Below the pieces are notes generated by a model, which was not told where the DNA came from, did not search any database, and saw only the letters and a program-made list of their open reading frames with translations. The translations under genes and the position numbers were made by a program. DNA of 64,000 nt from a virus: positions 1-64,000 of the IMG/VR virus record IMGVR_UViG_3300042890_004841. One strand, given 5' to 3'. Shown here piece by piece: positions 55,614 to 64,000 of the stretch (its first letter is position 1; every line of letters starts with the position of its first letter).

Positions 55614-56108
55614 ATGGCTGCAATCTATGTTCCTGTTAAAGGGTTAACAGGATTGATTAATATTCTTACGCTAGATACGTCAAATACGATTGCACAATGC
55701 TATACAGCAGCATCTACCGCTGAAGGTTTAACAGCATCATACTATCAACTTTTGGCACTTGAACGTGATCCTGACTACAACTCAGTTGATACACCTACTA
55801 CAACTATTGGGCAACTTAACTTTGTTGGTGCTACAGGAAATAATCCTTTTACTAATATCACGCCAAATACTGATATGTTTTACTTTAAACCGTTACAGGA
55901 AAACCAAACTAGACAGTATTTACAAGTTCAAAGATTAGATATTGCTGAGCTAAAACGTAAAGGTGGTCCAAGTGGCAATACAACTATTCCTGCCTATAGA
56001 GCCAATAACACCTATGATATTTTATTATTACCTACACAATATGTGGGAAATACGGTAGTTAATAATCCACATCCTAGTGGTTTAATAGAAGGTAGACCAT
56101 GGACGTAA
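55614..56108 (+). CDS. Probable small structural protein (164 aa)
   Basis: MAAIYVPVKGLTGLINILTL, then alternating polar segments rich in Thr, Asn and Pro, ending HPSGLIEGRPWT. No signal or catalytic motif. Composition and its place just before the tail-fibre gene suggest a virion protein, perhaps a fibre hinge or baseplate component. AAAGGA lies upstream of the ATG. Confidence 0.6.
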   Translation: MAAIYVPVKGLTGLINILTLDTSNTIAQCYTAASTAEGLTASYYQLLALERDPDYNSVDTPTTTIGQLNFVGATGNNPFTNITPNTDMFYFKPLQENQTRQYLQVQRLDIAELKRKGGPSGNTTIPAYRANNTYDILLLPTQYVGNTVVNNPHPSGLIEGRPWT

Positions 56109-56143
56109 CTTTTTAGTACGTCTATGGATACTTTCTAAATTTA

Positions 56144-56151
56144 CATAAATA
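56144..56151 (+). promoter_or_regulatory. T4-type late promoter candidate
   Basis: CATAAATA, 25 bases before the tail-fibre start at 56177; 7 of 8 bases agree with the T4 late element. Confidence 0.38.
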
Positions 56152-56176
56152 AAATATAAAGGGAAGAACTTAAATC

Positions 56177-59100
56177 ATGGCAATTGTACCTTCTGCAAGA
56201 ACGATTATTAGTCCATTATCTGATCCTGCGCTTATGCGTAATGAAGTCATAGTATCAAGCGCAAACGGTCAGATTGCTATATTTCAAACGACAAAAGATA
56301 TTTACGTTACATCTTATACTCAAGAGTATAATAATCAAAACATTATTAACCAAAACATAACGTATGATATTGTAAATCAGCCTGGGAATACTACGTACGG
56401 GGTACAATATAATAACGGTGGATCGTTTGCGTCAGAAAGTGGATTTACCTTCAACCCAAATACTTTTACACTGAATGTACCTAATGTTGCTGTAACAGGT
56501 AATACAAACTTAGGTGATGTACTTAATATTACAATTTCAGGTGGTTCAGCTAATCAAGTTCTTACAACAGATGGTACAGGCAACGTTTATTGGCAAAGCC
56601 CAATCATCTATGGTAATGCTGAAGTAGCAAACTACTTACCAACCTATACAGGCAACTTAAAAGGTGGTAACGCAAATATTAGCGGTGAAATATTAGCCAA
56701 TGCGTTAAATGTATCTTTTAATGTCAATGCATACACTGTTTCAGCTAATTTCATAGCGGGTGATGGTTCTAACTTAAGTAACTTACCATTGGTAAATAAT
56801 GCTGCCAATGCTAATTATTCAAGTTATGCAAACGTAGCAAATACAGCAGGTACTGTAACAACCAATGCTCAACCTAATATAACAAGTGTTGGTACATTAA
56901 CAAGTTTAAGCGTAACAGGAAATATAACAGGTGGCAATGCAAACTTAGGTAATGCAATTAATGCAAACTATTTTATTGGTGCAGGAAATAATTTATCTAA
57001 TATTCAAGGTCCTAATGTAGCAGGGACTGTTGGTAATGCAAACTTATCTCAATACCTCAATGTAAGTGATGTAAGTAATAATTACAGTTATCACGTGGTA
57101 TTGAGTGCAGGATCAGGTGATAAAAGTCTGCACATTGATGCAGATGATAACCTACAATATAACCCAAATAGTGGTTTACTAACTGCCGTTAGAATGGATG
57201 CTAGCATTTTTGTTGGTAATCTATACTACTCAAACGGTTATCCTGTTGCTAATGTTGTAGGTATTGGAAACATTGCAACAATTAATTTGGATGGTAATTC
57301 AAGCAATGTATTACTTGGTAATGGTACATTTGGCGATGTGCCAGGTATCAAGGCAGTTATAGCAAACGGTGATTCAAACGTAAAAATAGCAACAGCCAAT
57401 GGCAATGTTACAGTTAGTGTAGCAGGTAGTCCAAATGTTGGTGTATTTGGAACAGATTCTTTAACTATATCTTCTAATATTTTTGCAGGTAATACAGTAA
57501 ACGCAGCAAATATTGTAGGAAATGTTGGTAACTTTGCCAATGCTTTTGTACAAAGCACATTAACTGCAGTAAACATTACAGCAAATACAGGCATATTTAC
57601 AGGTAATGGTGGTGGTTTAAGCAATCTTGCAGGTGCGAATGTTACCGGCACTGTAGCAAATGCTAATTACGCAGTGTATGCAAATCATGCTGCTTACGCT
57701 AATGTGGCTAATAGTGCGTTAAGTGTTAATGTAGCAAACGTTGCAAACATTGGTAATGTAGCAACGCTAAATTTAAATGGTAATGGCTCAACATTTTTGG
57801 GTGGTAATGGCTCATGGTTAGTACCAATGGGATTGGTACAGTCAACCAATGTAGTTACAACGTCTAACGTATCTAATGGATATGGTTCTGCTTATTATAA
57901 TATTTCATTTAATAACAATACGAGTGCAGTATTAAATGTAGAATTTCAGCTACCATTAAATTTTGATAGTAGCAACAGCAATGTATTATATGGTAATGGA
58001 GCGTTTGCTCCAAGTTACGGTAATAGTAACGTTTCAACATATTTAAATAGTTTAGGTAGTAATAATATTACTACCTCAGGCAATGTCACTGCAACAAATC
58101 TCACAGCAACTACTCAAGTTAAAACCCCATTAATTATATCAGGTAATAATGGCACTGACGGTAACAGTTTAACCATTGAAGCAAGTGATGCGGCAGCACC
58201 AAGTGGTAATGGTGGTAATTTAATTTTACGAGCAGGCACAGCAGGCTTTAGCGGTGTAGGTGGAGCTGTGTTTGTTGGACCAACAAATACTAGCGCAGTG
58301 TACCTTGGGGGTGGGCCTGGGTATGGGACAGCAGTGCCTGTGACGATACCTGGGAATTTGACGGTAAATGGTAATATAGGTACAACTAATCTCAACGTAA
58401 ACGGCGTTAACGCAACTACATTAACAGGTACATTAACAACTAATGCTCAACCTAATATTACTTCAGTTGGAAACTTAACATCACTTATTGTAACAGGTAA
58501 TACTACGGTTGGTAATTTAATTGGTCCTGTAGCCAATGGTAATACTAATTTAAATATTCCTGCTGCAGGTGGTAACCTAAACATTAGCGCAGAAGGTAAT
58601 GCTAATATATTAGTCGTAACAGGCACAGGTGTAAATGTAGCAGGTACTTTAAATGCAACAGGTAACGCAAACGTAGGCAACTTAGGTACAGGTGGGTTAA
58701 TTACTGCTACAGGTAATATAACAGGTGGTAATTTAATTACTGCGGGTACTATAAATGCATCAGGAGGTAACTTAGCTTCTAACTCATCAGTACAAACATA
58801 TTATGATGGCGGCGCAGAAAATGGTGTTATAAGTTTTAATAAAGGTGGTTTTATTACAACAACCACTTATGGTCTTACATTAAACACAGGTGGTACAAAT
58901 CAAAATATTGTTCTTAGCCCAAGTGGTTATGTAAACATTTTATCAAATGTGTTAGCAGGTAATATTCAGTCGAATGGGCAAATTGTAGCTAATAGTAACA
59001 TTTCAGGTTTAAATTTATCCACAGCAGGTAATGTCAATGCAAATGGAAATATCAGCGCAGCTAATATTTCAGCTTCAGGAGCATTAAGTGTAACAGGTAA

Positions 59101-62100
59101 TGCTGTAATTAGTGGTAACTTAACAGTCAATGGTAATATTACTTACATTAACGTTACAGAATTTTCAGTAAACGATCCTATTATTCAATTACAAACAGGA
59201 GCAAATGGTGCACCTCCAACATCTAATAGTGGTAAAGATGTTGGCGTAGCTATGAATTATTATGATACATCAGCAAAAATTGCTTGGATGGGATGGGATA
59301 CACACAATGCTGAAATATCATTTGCTTCTACCGCTACGATAGCAAATGATATTGTTACTTTAACAAGTCTTGCTAATCTTCGTGGTGGCAATGCCATTTT
59401 TGGTAATAATGTATCTGCAAACTATTTTACAGGTACACTAACAACAGCTTCACAACCTAATATAACAACGCTTGGTACGTTATCATCTTTAGCAGTATCA
59501 GGTAACATTACAGGTGGCAATGTTTATGCAAATAGTGGCACAATTGGCGCATCATTATTAACAGGTACCTTAACCACTAACGCCCAACCTAACATTACAA
59601 GTGTTGGTACATTAACATCTTTAGCAGTATCAGGTAATCTAAGCGCAGGGAATGTTAATGCAGGAAACTTACTAAATGCTAATTTTGTAACAGGAACATT
59701 AACAACTGCTGCACAACCTAACATAACAAGTGTTGGTACATTATCTTCATTGGCAGTGTCAGCTAATGTTACAGCAGGTAATGTATATGCTAATAGTGGA
59801 ATAATTGGTGCATCTTTACTTACAGGTACTTTAACAACAGGTGCACAACCTAATATTACTTCAGTTGGAACATTGTCATCTTTAGCTGTCACAGCAAATA
59901 TATCATCAGGTAACGTTTATGCTAATAGTGGCACTATTGGTGCATCATTATTAACAGGTACGTTAACTACCAATGCACAACCTAATGTAACTAGTGTTGG
60001 TACACTAACATCATTAAATGTAAGTGGCAACGCAAACGTTGGAAATCTTGGTACAGCAGGTTTGATTGTAGCTACAGGTAATGTAACAGGTGGTAACTTA
60101 GTGACAGGTGGTGTGCTAAGTGTAACGGGCAATGCCAACGTAGGTAATCTTGGCGCAGCAAACGGTGTATTCACTACTAATGTTTCTATTGGTAGTTATA
60201 TTATAACACCTGGCGGGGTTGACTTGATGATGTTACCTGCAACTCAGGTAACACGAAACTATGGTAACTTAGACCCATATACAGGTGGTTATTATCTTGG
60301 TGGTGGTACAAGATGGACAGGAATCAGAGCAAATAGTGCAGATTTTGCAACCACATTAAACGTAACAGGTAACGCCAATGTAGGCAATCTTGGTACAGGT
60401 GGATTAATTACTGCTACAGGTAATATAACGGGTGGTAACTTAGTAACAGGTGGTGCATTAAGTGTAACAGGTAATGCGAATGTAGGTAATCTTGGTACTA
60501 ATACAGCAATAATTACTACAGGTAATATTACCACAATCAATAGTGGTTTATTACAAAATGGTAATAGTAACCATACCATAGCAGCGAACGGTAACCATAC
60601 ATTTTTTGTGTCAGGTAATGCAACATCTCAGTTGACATTAACATCTACAGGAGCAAATATAAGTGGCACAGCTAATGTCACAGGTAATGCAAACGTAGGT
60701 AATCTTGGTACTACTACAGCAATTATAACAACAGGTAATATTACAACAATCAATAGTGGTTTGTTACAAAATGGTACAACTAACCTAGCTATACCAACAA
60801 GCAGTGGAAACTTAAACGTTAGCGTAGCAGGTACAGCTAATGTACTAGTCGTAACAGCATCAGGTATAAACACATCAGGCACAATTAATTCAGTTGGTAA
60901 CGCTAATGTAGGTAATCTTGGTACAGCAGGTTTGATTGTAGCTACAGGTAATGTGACAGGTGGTAACTTAACTACAGGTGGTGCATTATACGTCACAGGT
61001 AACGCAAACACAGGTAACATTGGCACCAATACAGCTATTATTACAACAGGCAATATTACCACAATTAATAGCGGATTGTTACAAAATGGCAATAGTAACC
61101 ATACCATCGCAGCCAATGGAAATCACACATTCTTTGTTACAGGCAATGCAACATCACAGCTTACTTTAAGTTCTACAGGGGCAAACATTGCGGGTACTGC
61201 CAATGTATTAGGTAATGCTAATGTAGGAAACCTAGGTACAGCAGGATTAATTGTAGCTACAGGTAATATAACAGGTGGTAATTTAGTAACAGGTGGTGCA
61301 CTAAGTGTTACAGGTAATGCTAATACAGGTAATCTTGGTACTAATACAGCAATAATTACTACAGGTAATATTACCACAATCAATAGTGGTTTACTACAAA
61401 ATGGTACAAGTAATCACACGATTGCAAGTGGTGGCAATCATACATTCTTTGTAGCAGCTAATGCAAACTCACAATTGACTATTACATCTACGGGTGTCAA
61501 TGTGGCAGGTACTGCTAATATTGTTGGTAATGCAAACGTAGGCAACTTAGGCACTGCAGGGTTAATTGTAGCAACAGGTAATATAACAGGTGGTAATTTA
61601 GTCACAGGTGGTGCATTATCAGTAACAGGCAATGCCAACACAGGTAATCTTGGTACTAATACAGCAATAATTACTACAGGTAATATTACAACAATCAATA
61701 GTGGTTTAATACAAAATGGTACAAGTAATCATACCATTGCAAGTGGTGGTAATCATACATTCTTTGTAGCAGCTAACGCAAATTCACAATTAACTATAAC
61801 ATCATCAGGTGTTAATGTGGCAGGTACTGCTAATATTGTGGGTAACGCAAACATTGGTAACATTGGTACGACTACAGCTATTATAACAACAGGTAATATT
61901 ACCACAATCAATAGTGGTTTATTACAAAATGGTAATAGTAACATCGCAATTACTAATAATGGCAATGTAACAATTAATGCAGTTGGCGGACAGAGATTAG
62001 TATTGACATCAACAGGTGCAAACATTGCAGGTACTGCTAATGTCACAGGTAATGCGAATGTGGGTAATCTTGGAACAAGTGGTGTAGTACTAGCAGGTAC

Positions 62101-64000
62101 GAGTATTACAACACCACAATTTATTTCTAATGTTGCCAATGGTACATCACCTATTGTTGTAACAAGTGTCACCAAAGTAAGTAATTTAAACGTTGATTTT
62201 GTTGACAATTATACAACATCAATTACACCTGATACTAGCGCATATGCTAACGGTGTCGCAACTAAAGAAACCATTGTTGTACGTGATAGTAATGGTAACA
62301 TTAATGGTAACAATGTAAGTGGTACAATTCGTCCAACGGGTGGTAGCGGTTCATCATCAGGAATTATATTCCCGCCTGACCCTGGCGGGGGTGGGGGTGA
62401 CTTAGCCTCAATTAAGTACTATGCAAACGTAGGTGAGTCTACTATATTAGAACTTAATGTAGTAAATGATGCAGATGATATTATCTTACTCAATGCTTCA
62501 GGTGGTACTAGAATAACCAATGATGTTACTATTACAGGAAGTATTGCCAACGTTGTTAATATTACAGCAACGGGTTATTTTAACTTAACGGGTAATCTCT
62601 CAGCAAACAATGTCACAGGTACATTACGTCCAACAGCAGGTAGTGGCAATGCGGGTATTATTTTCCCTGATAACCCTGTAGGTAATACAGGTGATGGAGC
62701 ATCAATTAAGTACTATGGCACAGGATCAGGCGATGATACTGTTCTAGAAATTACGGTAACTGATAACCCAACTGATACAATTCGCTTAAATGCATCAGGC
62801 AGTACTAATGTTACAAGTAATTTAAATGTTGCAGGTATTACCAACTTAGGTAATATTAGTAATGTTAAAATACTTGGTGGCACAAATGGTCAGTATGCAC
62901 AAACTGATGGTACAGGTAATTTAGTTTGGGCACAAGGTACTGCTATATTAACAGGTAATGGTACATCAAACGGTGCCAATACACAAATACAGATTGGTGA
63001 TGGTACAGGAAACTTTGTTGGAGCAGCAGGATTTACTTTTGACAAAGCTTCTAATTTGTTTACCACACCTGCTAATGCTAATGTAGTTGGTAACTTAAAT
63101 GCTAACAATAACATTGTTGCAAATGGATATCTTGTATCTAAATCATATAGTGGATCTACTGAAGGTGGTCAATTAGTACTAGCTTGGAAAAATACAACTA
63201 ATGTTGTAAATCAAACTAATTCTACATGGAACTTAGATAGTGATAGTAGTAATGCATTTAGAATATTCTATCAAGATGCAGGTGGTAGCACAGGAGTAGT
63301 ATTCACTGCTAATAGTAGCACAGGAAATCTTACAGTAGGAAATGTATCAGGAACAATCTTTAATGTATCTTCAAGTATTACTACACCACAATTTATATCA
63401 AATGTTGGCACAGGTGTTGCACCATTAGTAGTATCAAGTACAACCAAAGTAACTAACTTAAATGCAGATTACTTAGATGGTTATGACACAGCAACAGCAG
63501 CCACCGCAAGCACTGTAGTAGTACGTGATAGTAACGGTAATGTTAATGCTAATGTATTCAGTGGTAATAATGTCACTGTAACAAGCCAACTTACTTCAAC
63601 AGTTGCTACAGGAACTGCACCATTAGTAGTGTCAAGTACAACTAAAGTAGCTAACCTTAATGCAGAATTATTAGATGGATATGACACAGCAACTGCTGCA
63701 ACGGCGAGTACAGTTGTTGTACGTGATAGTAACGGTAACATTACAGGAAATAATATATCAGGTAGTGGAACAATTAGTGCATCCTTACTAACGGGCACGT
63801 TAACAACTGCAAGTCAACCAAACATTACTACAGTTGGTTCATTGACTAACCTAAACGTAAGTGGAAATGCGGTAATTGGTGGTAATTTAACTGTTGAAGG
63901 TAATATTGTTTACGTTAATGTTACTGATTTATCGGTAGAAGACCCAATTATTCAGTTACAAAAAGGTCCAAATGGTGCTGCACCTTCGTCTAATAGTGGT
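56177..64000 (+). CDS. Giant repeat-built tail-fibre-like protein, partial
   Basis: Open from ATG 56177 to the window edge: at least 2,608 residues with no stop. Starts MAIVPSARTIISPLSDPALM. The bulk is built of Gly/Asn/Thr/Val repeats such as SVTGNANVGNLGT, ITGGNLVTGGA and LTTNAQPNITSVGTLTSLAV, the kind of beta-helix or triple-stranded fibre seen in long tail fibres. A PIIQLQ module appears at about 59.17 and 63.94 kb. Repeat units of 315 bases occur around 61.1-62.0 kb. The receptor-binding end is beyond the window. Probably late and virion-associated. Confidence 0.82.
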   Translation, partial: MAIVPSARTIISPLSDPALMRNEVIVSSANGQIAIFQTTKDIYVTSYTQEYNNQNIINQNITYDIVNQPGNTTYGVQYNNGGSFASESGFTFNPNTFTLNVPNVAVTGNTNLGDVLNITISGGSANQVLTTDGTGNVYWQSPIIYGNAEVANYLPTYTGNLKGGNANISGEILANALNVSFNVNAYTVSANFIAGDGSNLSNLPLVNNAANANYSSYANVANTAGTVTTNAQPNITSVGTLTSLSVTGNITGGNANLGNAINANYFIGAGNNLSNIQGPNVAGTVGNANLSQYLNVSDVSNNYSYHVVLSAGSGDKSLHIDADDNLQYNPNSGLLTAVRMDASIFVGNLYYSNGYPVANVVGIGNIATINLDGNSSNVLLGNGTFGDVPGIKAVIANGDSNVKIATANGNVTVSVAGSPNVGVFGTDSLTISSNIFAGNTVNAANIVGNVGNFANAFVQSTLTAVNITANTGIFTGNGGGLSNLAGANVTGTVANANYAVYANHAAYANVANSALSVNVANVANIGNVATLNLNGNGSTFLGGNGSWLVPMGLVQSTNVVTTSNVSNGYGSAYYNISFNNNTSAVLNVEFQLPLNFDSSNSNVLYGNGAFAPSYGNSNVSTYLNSLGSNNITTSGNVTATNLTATTQVKTPLIISGNNGTDGNSLTIEASDAAAPSGNGGNLILRAGTAGFSGVGGAVFVGPTNTSAVYLGGGPGYGTAVPVTIPGNLTVNGNIGTTNLNVNGVNATTLTGTLTTNAQPNITSVGNLTSLIVTGNTTVGNLIGPVANGNTNLNIPAAGGNLNISAEGNANILVVTGTGVNVAGTLNATGNANVGNLGTGGLITATGNITGGNLITAGTINASGGNLASNSSVQTYYDGGAENGVISFNKGGFITTTTYGLTLNTGGTNQNIVLSPSGYVNILSNVLAGNIQSNGQIVANSNISGLNLSTAGNVNANGNISAANISASGALSVTGNAVISGNLTVNGNITYINVTEFSVNDPIIQLQTGANGAPPTSNSGKDVGVAMNYYDTSAKIAWMGWDTHNAEISFASTATIANDIVTLTSLANLRGGNAIFGNNVSANYFTGTLTTASQPNITTLGTLSSLAVSGNITGGNVYANSGTIGASLLTGTLTTNAQPNITSVGTLTSLAVSGNLSAGNVNAGNLLNANFVTGTLTTAAQPNITSVGTLSSLAVSANVTAGNVYANSGIIGASLLTGTLTTGAQPNITSVGTLSSLAVTANISSGNVYANSGTIGASLLTGTLTTNAQPNVTSVGTLTSLNVSGNANVGNLGTAGLIVATGNVTGGNLVTGGVLSVTGNANVGNLGAANGVFTTNVSIGSYIITPGGVDLMMLPATQVTRNYGNLDPYTGGYYLGGGTRWTGIRANSADFATTLNVTGNANVGNLGTGGLITATGNITGGNLVTGGALSVTGNANVGNLGTNTAIITTGNITTINSGLLQNGNSNHTIAANGNHTFFVSGNATSQLTLTSTGANISGTANVTGNANVGNLGTTTAIITTGNITTINSGLLQNGTTNLAIPTSSGNLNVSVAGTANVLVVTASGINTSGTINSVGNANVGNLGTAGLIVATGNVTGGNLTTGGALYVTGNANTGNIGTNTAIITTGNITTINSGLLQNGNSNHTIAANGNHTFFVTGNATSQLTLSSTGANIAGTANVLGNANVGNLGTAGLIVATGNITGGNLVTGGALSVTGNANTGNLGTNTAIITTGNITTINSGLLQNGTSNHTIASGGNHTFFVAANANSQLTITSTGVNVAGTANIVGNANVGNLGTAGLIVATGNITGGNLVTGGALSVTGNANTGNLGTNTAIITTGNITTINSGLIQNGTSNHTIASGGNHTFFVAANANSQLTITSSGVNVAGTANIVGNANIGNIGTTTAIITTGNITTINSGLLQNGNSNIAITNNGNVTINAVGGQRLVLTSTGANIAGTANVTGNANVGNLGTSGVVLAGTSITTPQFISNVANGTSPIVVTSVTKVSNLNVDFVDNYTTSITPDTSAYANGVATKETIVVRDSNGNINGNNVSGTIRPTGGSGSSSGIIFPPDPGGGGGDLASIKYYANVGESTILELNVVNDADDIILLNASGGTRITNDVTITGSIANVVNITATGYFNLTGNLSANNVTGTLRPTAGSGNAGIIFPDNPVGNTGDGASIKYYGTGSGDDTVLEITVTDNPTDTIRLNASGSTNVTSNLNVAGITNLGNISNVKILGGTNGQYAQTDGTGNLVWAQGTAILTGNGTSNGANTQIQIGDGTGNFVGAAGFTFDKASNLFTTPANANVVGNLNANNNIVANGYLVSKSYSGSTEGGQLVLAWKNTTNVVNQTNSTWNLDSDSSNAFRIFYQDAGGSTGVVFTANSSTGNLTVGNVSGTIFNVSSSITTPQFISNVGTGVAPLVVSSTTKVTNLNADYLDGYDTATAATASTVVVRDSNGNVNANVFSGNNVTVTSQLTSTVATGTAPLVVSSTTKVANLNAELLDGYDTATAATASTVVVRDSNGNITGNNISGSGTISASLLTGTLTTASQPNITTVGSLTNLNVSGNAVIGGNLTVEGNIVYVNVTDLSVEDPIIQLQKGPNGAAPSSNSG
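61123..62070 (+). repeat. Three tandem ~315-base units within the fibre gene
   Basis: Unit starts at about 61123, 61438 and 61753 are 315 bases (105 codons) apart. Each has the same order: a NANVGNLGTAGLIVATGNIT part, a GGNLVTGGALSVTGNANTGN part and a TAIITTGNITTINSGLLQNG part. Recent duplication by unequal exchange is likely. Confidence 0.75.

Noticed and set aside
57238-63798. Series of long ORFs on the - strand rich in Pro, Val, Leu and Thr
   Set aside because: All lie in the same phase opposite the repeat-rich fibre gene and lack ribosome sites. They follow from its codon pattern (GGT, AAT, ACA) and are shadows.
1-64000. Genome-wide TAG recoding
   Set aside because: Several convincing genes end in TAG at the expected place (for example at 5316, 6182, 25310, 37353, 43280), so the in-frame TAG at 53246 is a local case.
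1-64000. tRNA genes
   Set aside because: No cloverleaf with TTC-arm and acceptor stem could be recognised by eye in the gaps; a dedicated scan would be needed to exclude them.

Overview
The window is about 64 kb of an AT-rich, densely packed tailed-phage genome. Genes are short, usually overlap by 1-30 bases, and mostly lie on the + strand. A UvsX-like recombinase end followed by a UvsY-like mediator at the left edge and a giant tail-fibre-like gene at the right edge suggest a large T4-like myovirus. Lipoprotein, Tat and Sec signals, PstS, PhoX and IscU point to a Gram-negative host. Conserved marine/freshwater phage small-protein families and phosphate-stress genes suggest an aquatic host; the exact host cannot be read from the sequence.

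Layout. (1) 1-11.6 kb: uvsX end, uvsY, many small genes behind near-consensus sigma70 promoters with 17-nt spacers, a four-member KEHFGVE paralogue family, and on the - strand a PHP-less C-family DNA polymerase. (2) 11.6-19.1 kb: ATP-dependent DNA ligase, a large acidic zinc-ribbon protein, small membrane proteins, a membrane/coiled-coil protein, a lipoprotein and a secreted protein. (3) 19.1-29 kb: host-like proteostasis and metabolism genes: ClpX, ribosomal protein bS21, IscU, GMP reductase, Hsp20, ClpS, ClpP, a SprT-like protease, an ATPase-GNAT fusion and a degenerate metallophosphoesterase. (4) 29-37 kb: a GH114-like/DUF4214-like protein, 2OG-Fe(II) oxygenase, metallophosphoesterase, HTH protein, dCMP deaminase and many small genes. 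(5) 37.1-45.5 kb: the most unusual region, a tandem run of roughly 29 small divergent genes that share a C-terminal F-x-L-R-W-S ending. In many of them the DNA for that ending (TTGAGGTGGTCATGA) is at once the end of one protein, the Shine-Dalgarno of the next gene and its start codon. (6) 45.5-46.8 kb: 2OG oxygenase and Bax-inhibitor-1-like protein. (7) 46.8-53.1 kb, - strand: phoX, pstS, a PlcP-like phosphoesterase, a GT4 glycosyltransferase and small genes, headed by direct repeats with Pho-box spacing. (8) 53.2-55.5 kb: a small + strand ORF with an in-frame TAG, then a flavin-dependent halogenase and a 2OG oxygenase on the - strand. (9) 55.6-64 kb: a small structural-type protein and a repeat-built tail-fibre gene running off the window.

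Two systems stand out. The LRW array looks like a self-propagating cassette array in which every gene carries the translation-start signal for whatever follows it; its function is unknown. The minus-strand phosphate block combines phosphate scavenging (PhoX, PstS) with the two enzymes bacteria use to swap phospholipids for glycolipids under phosphate starvation (PlcP plus an Agt-like glycosyltransferase), which would let an infected cell release lipid phosphate for phage DNA synthesis. ClpX, ClpP, ClpS and Hsp20 form a third coherent set aimed at controlling protein turnover in the infected cell. All functions are inferred by reading motifs; no database search was run.
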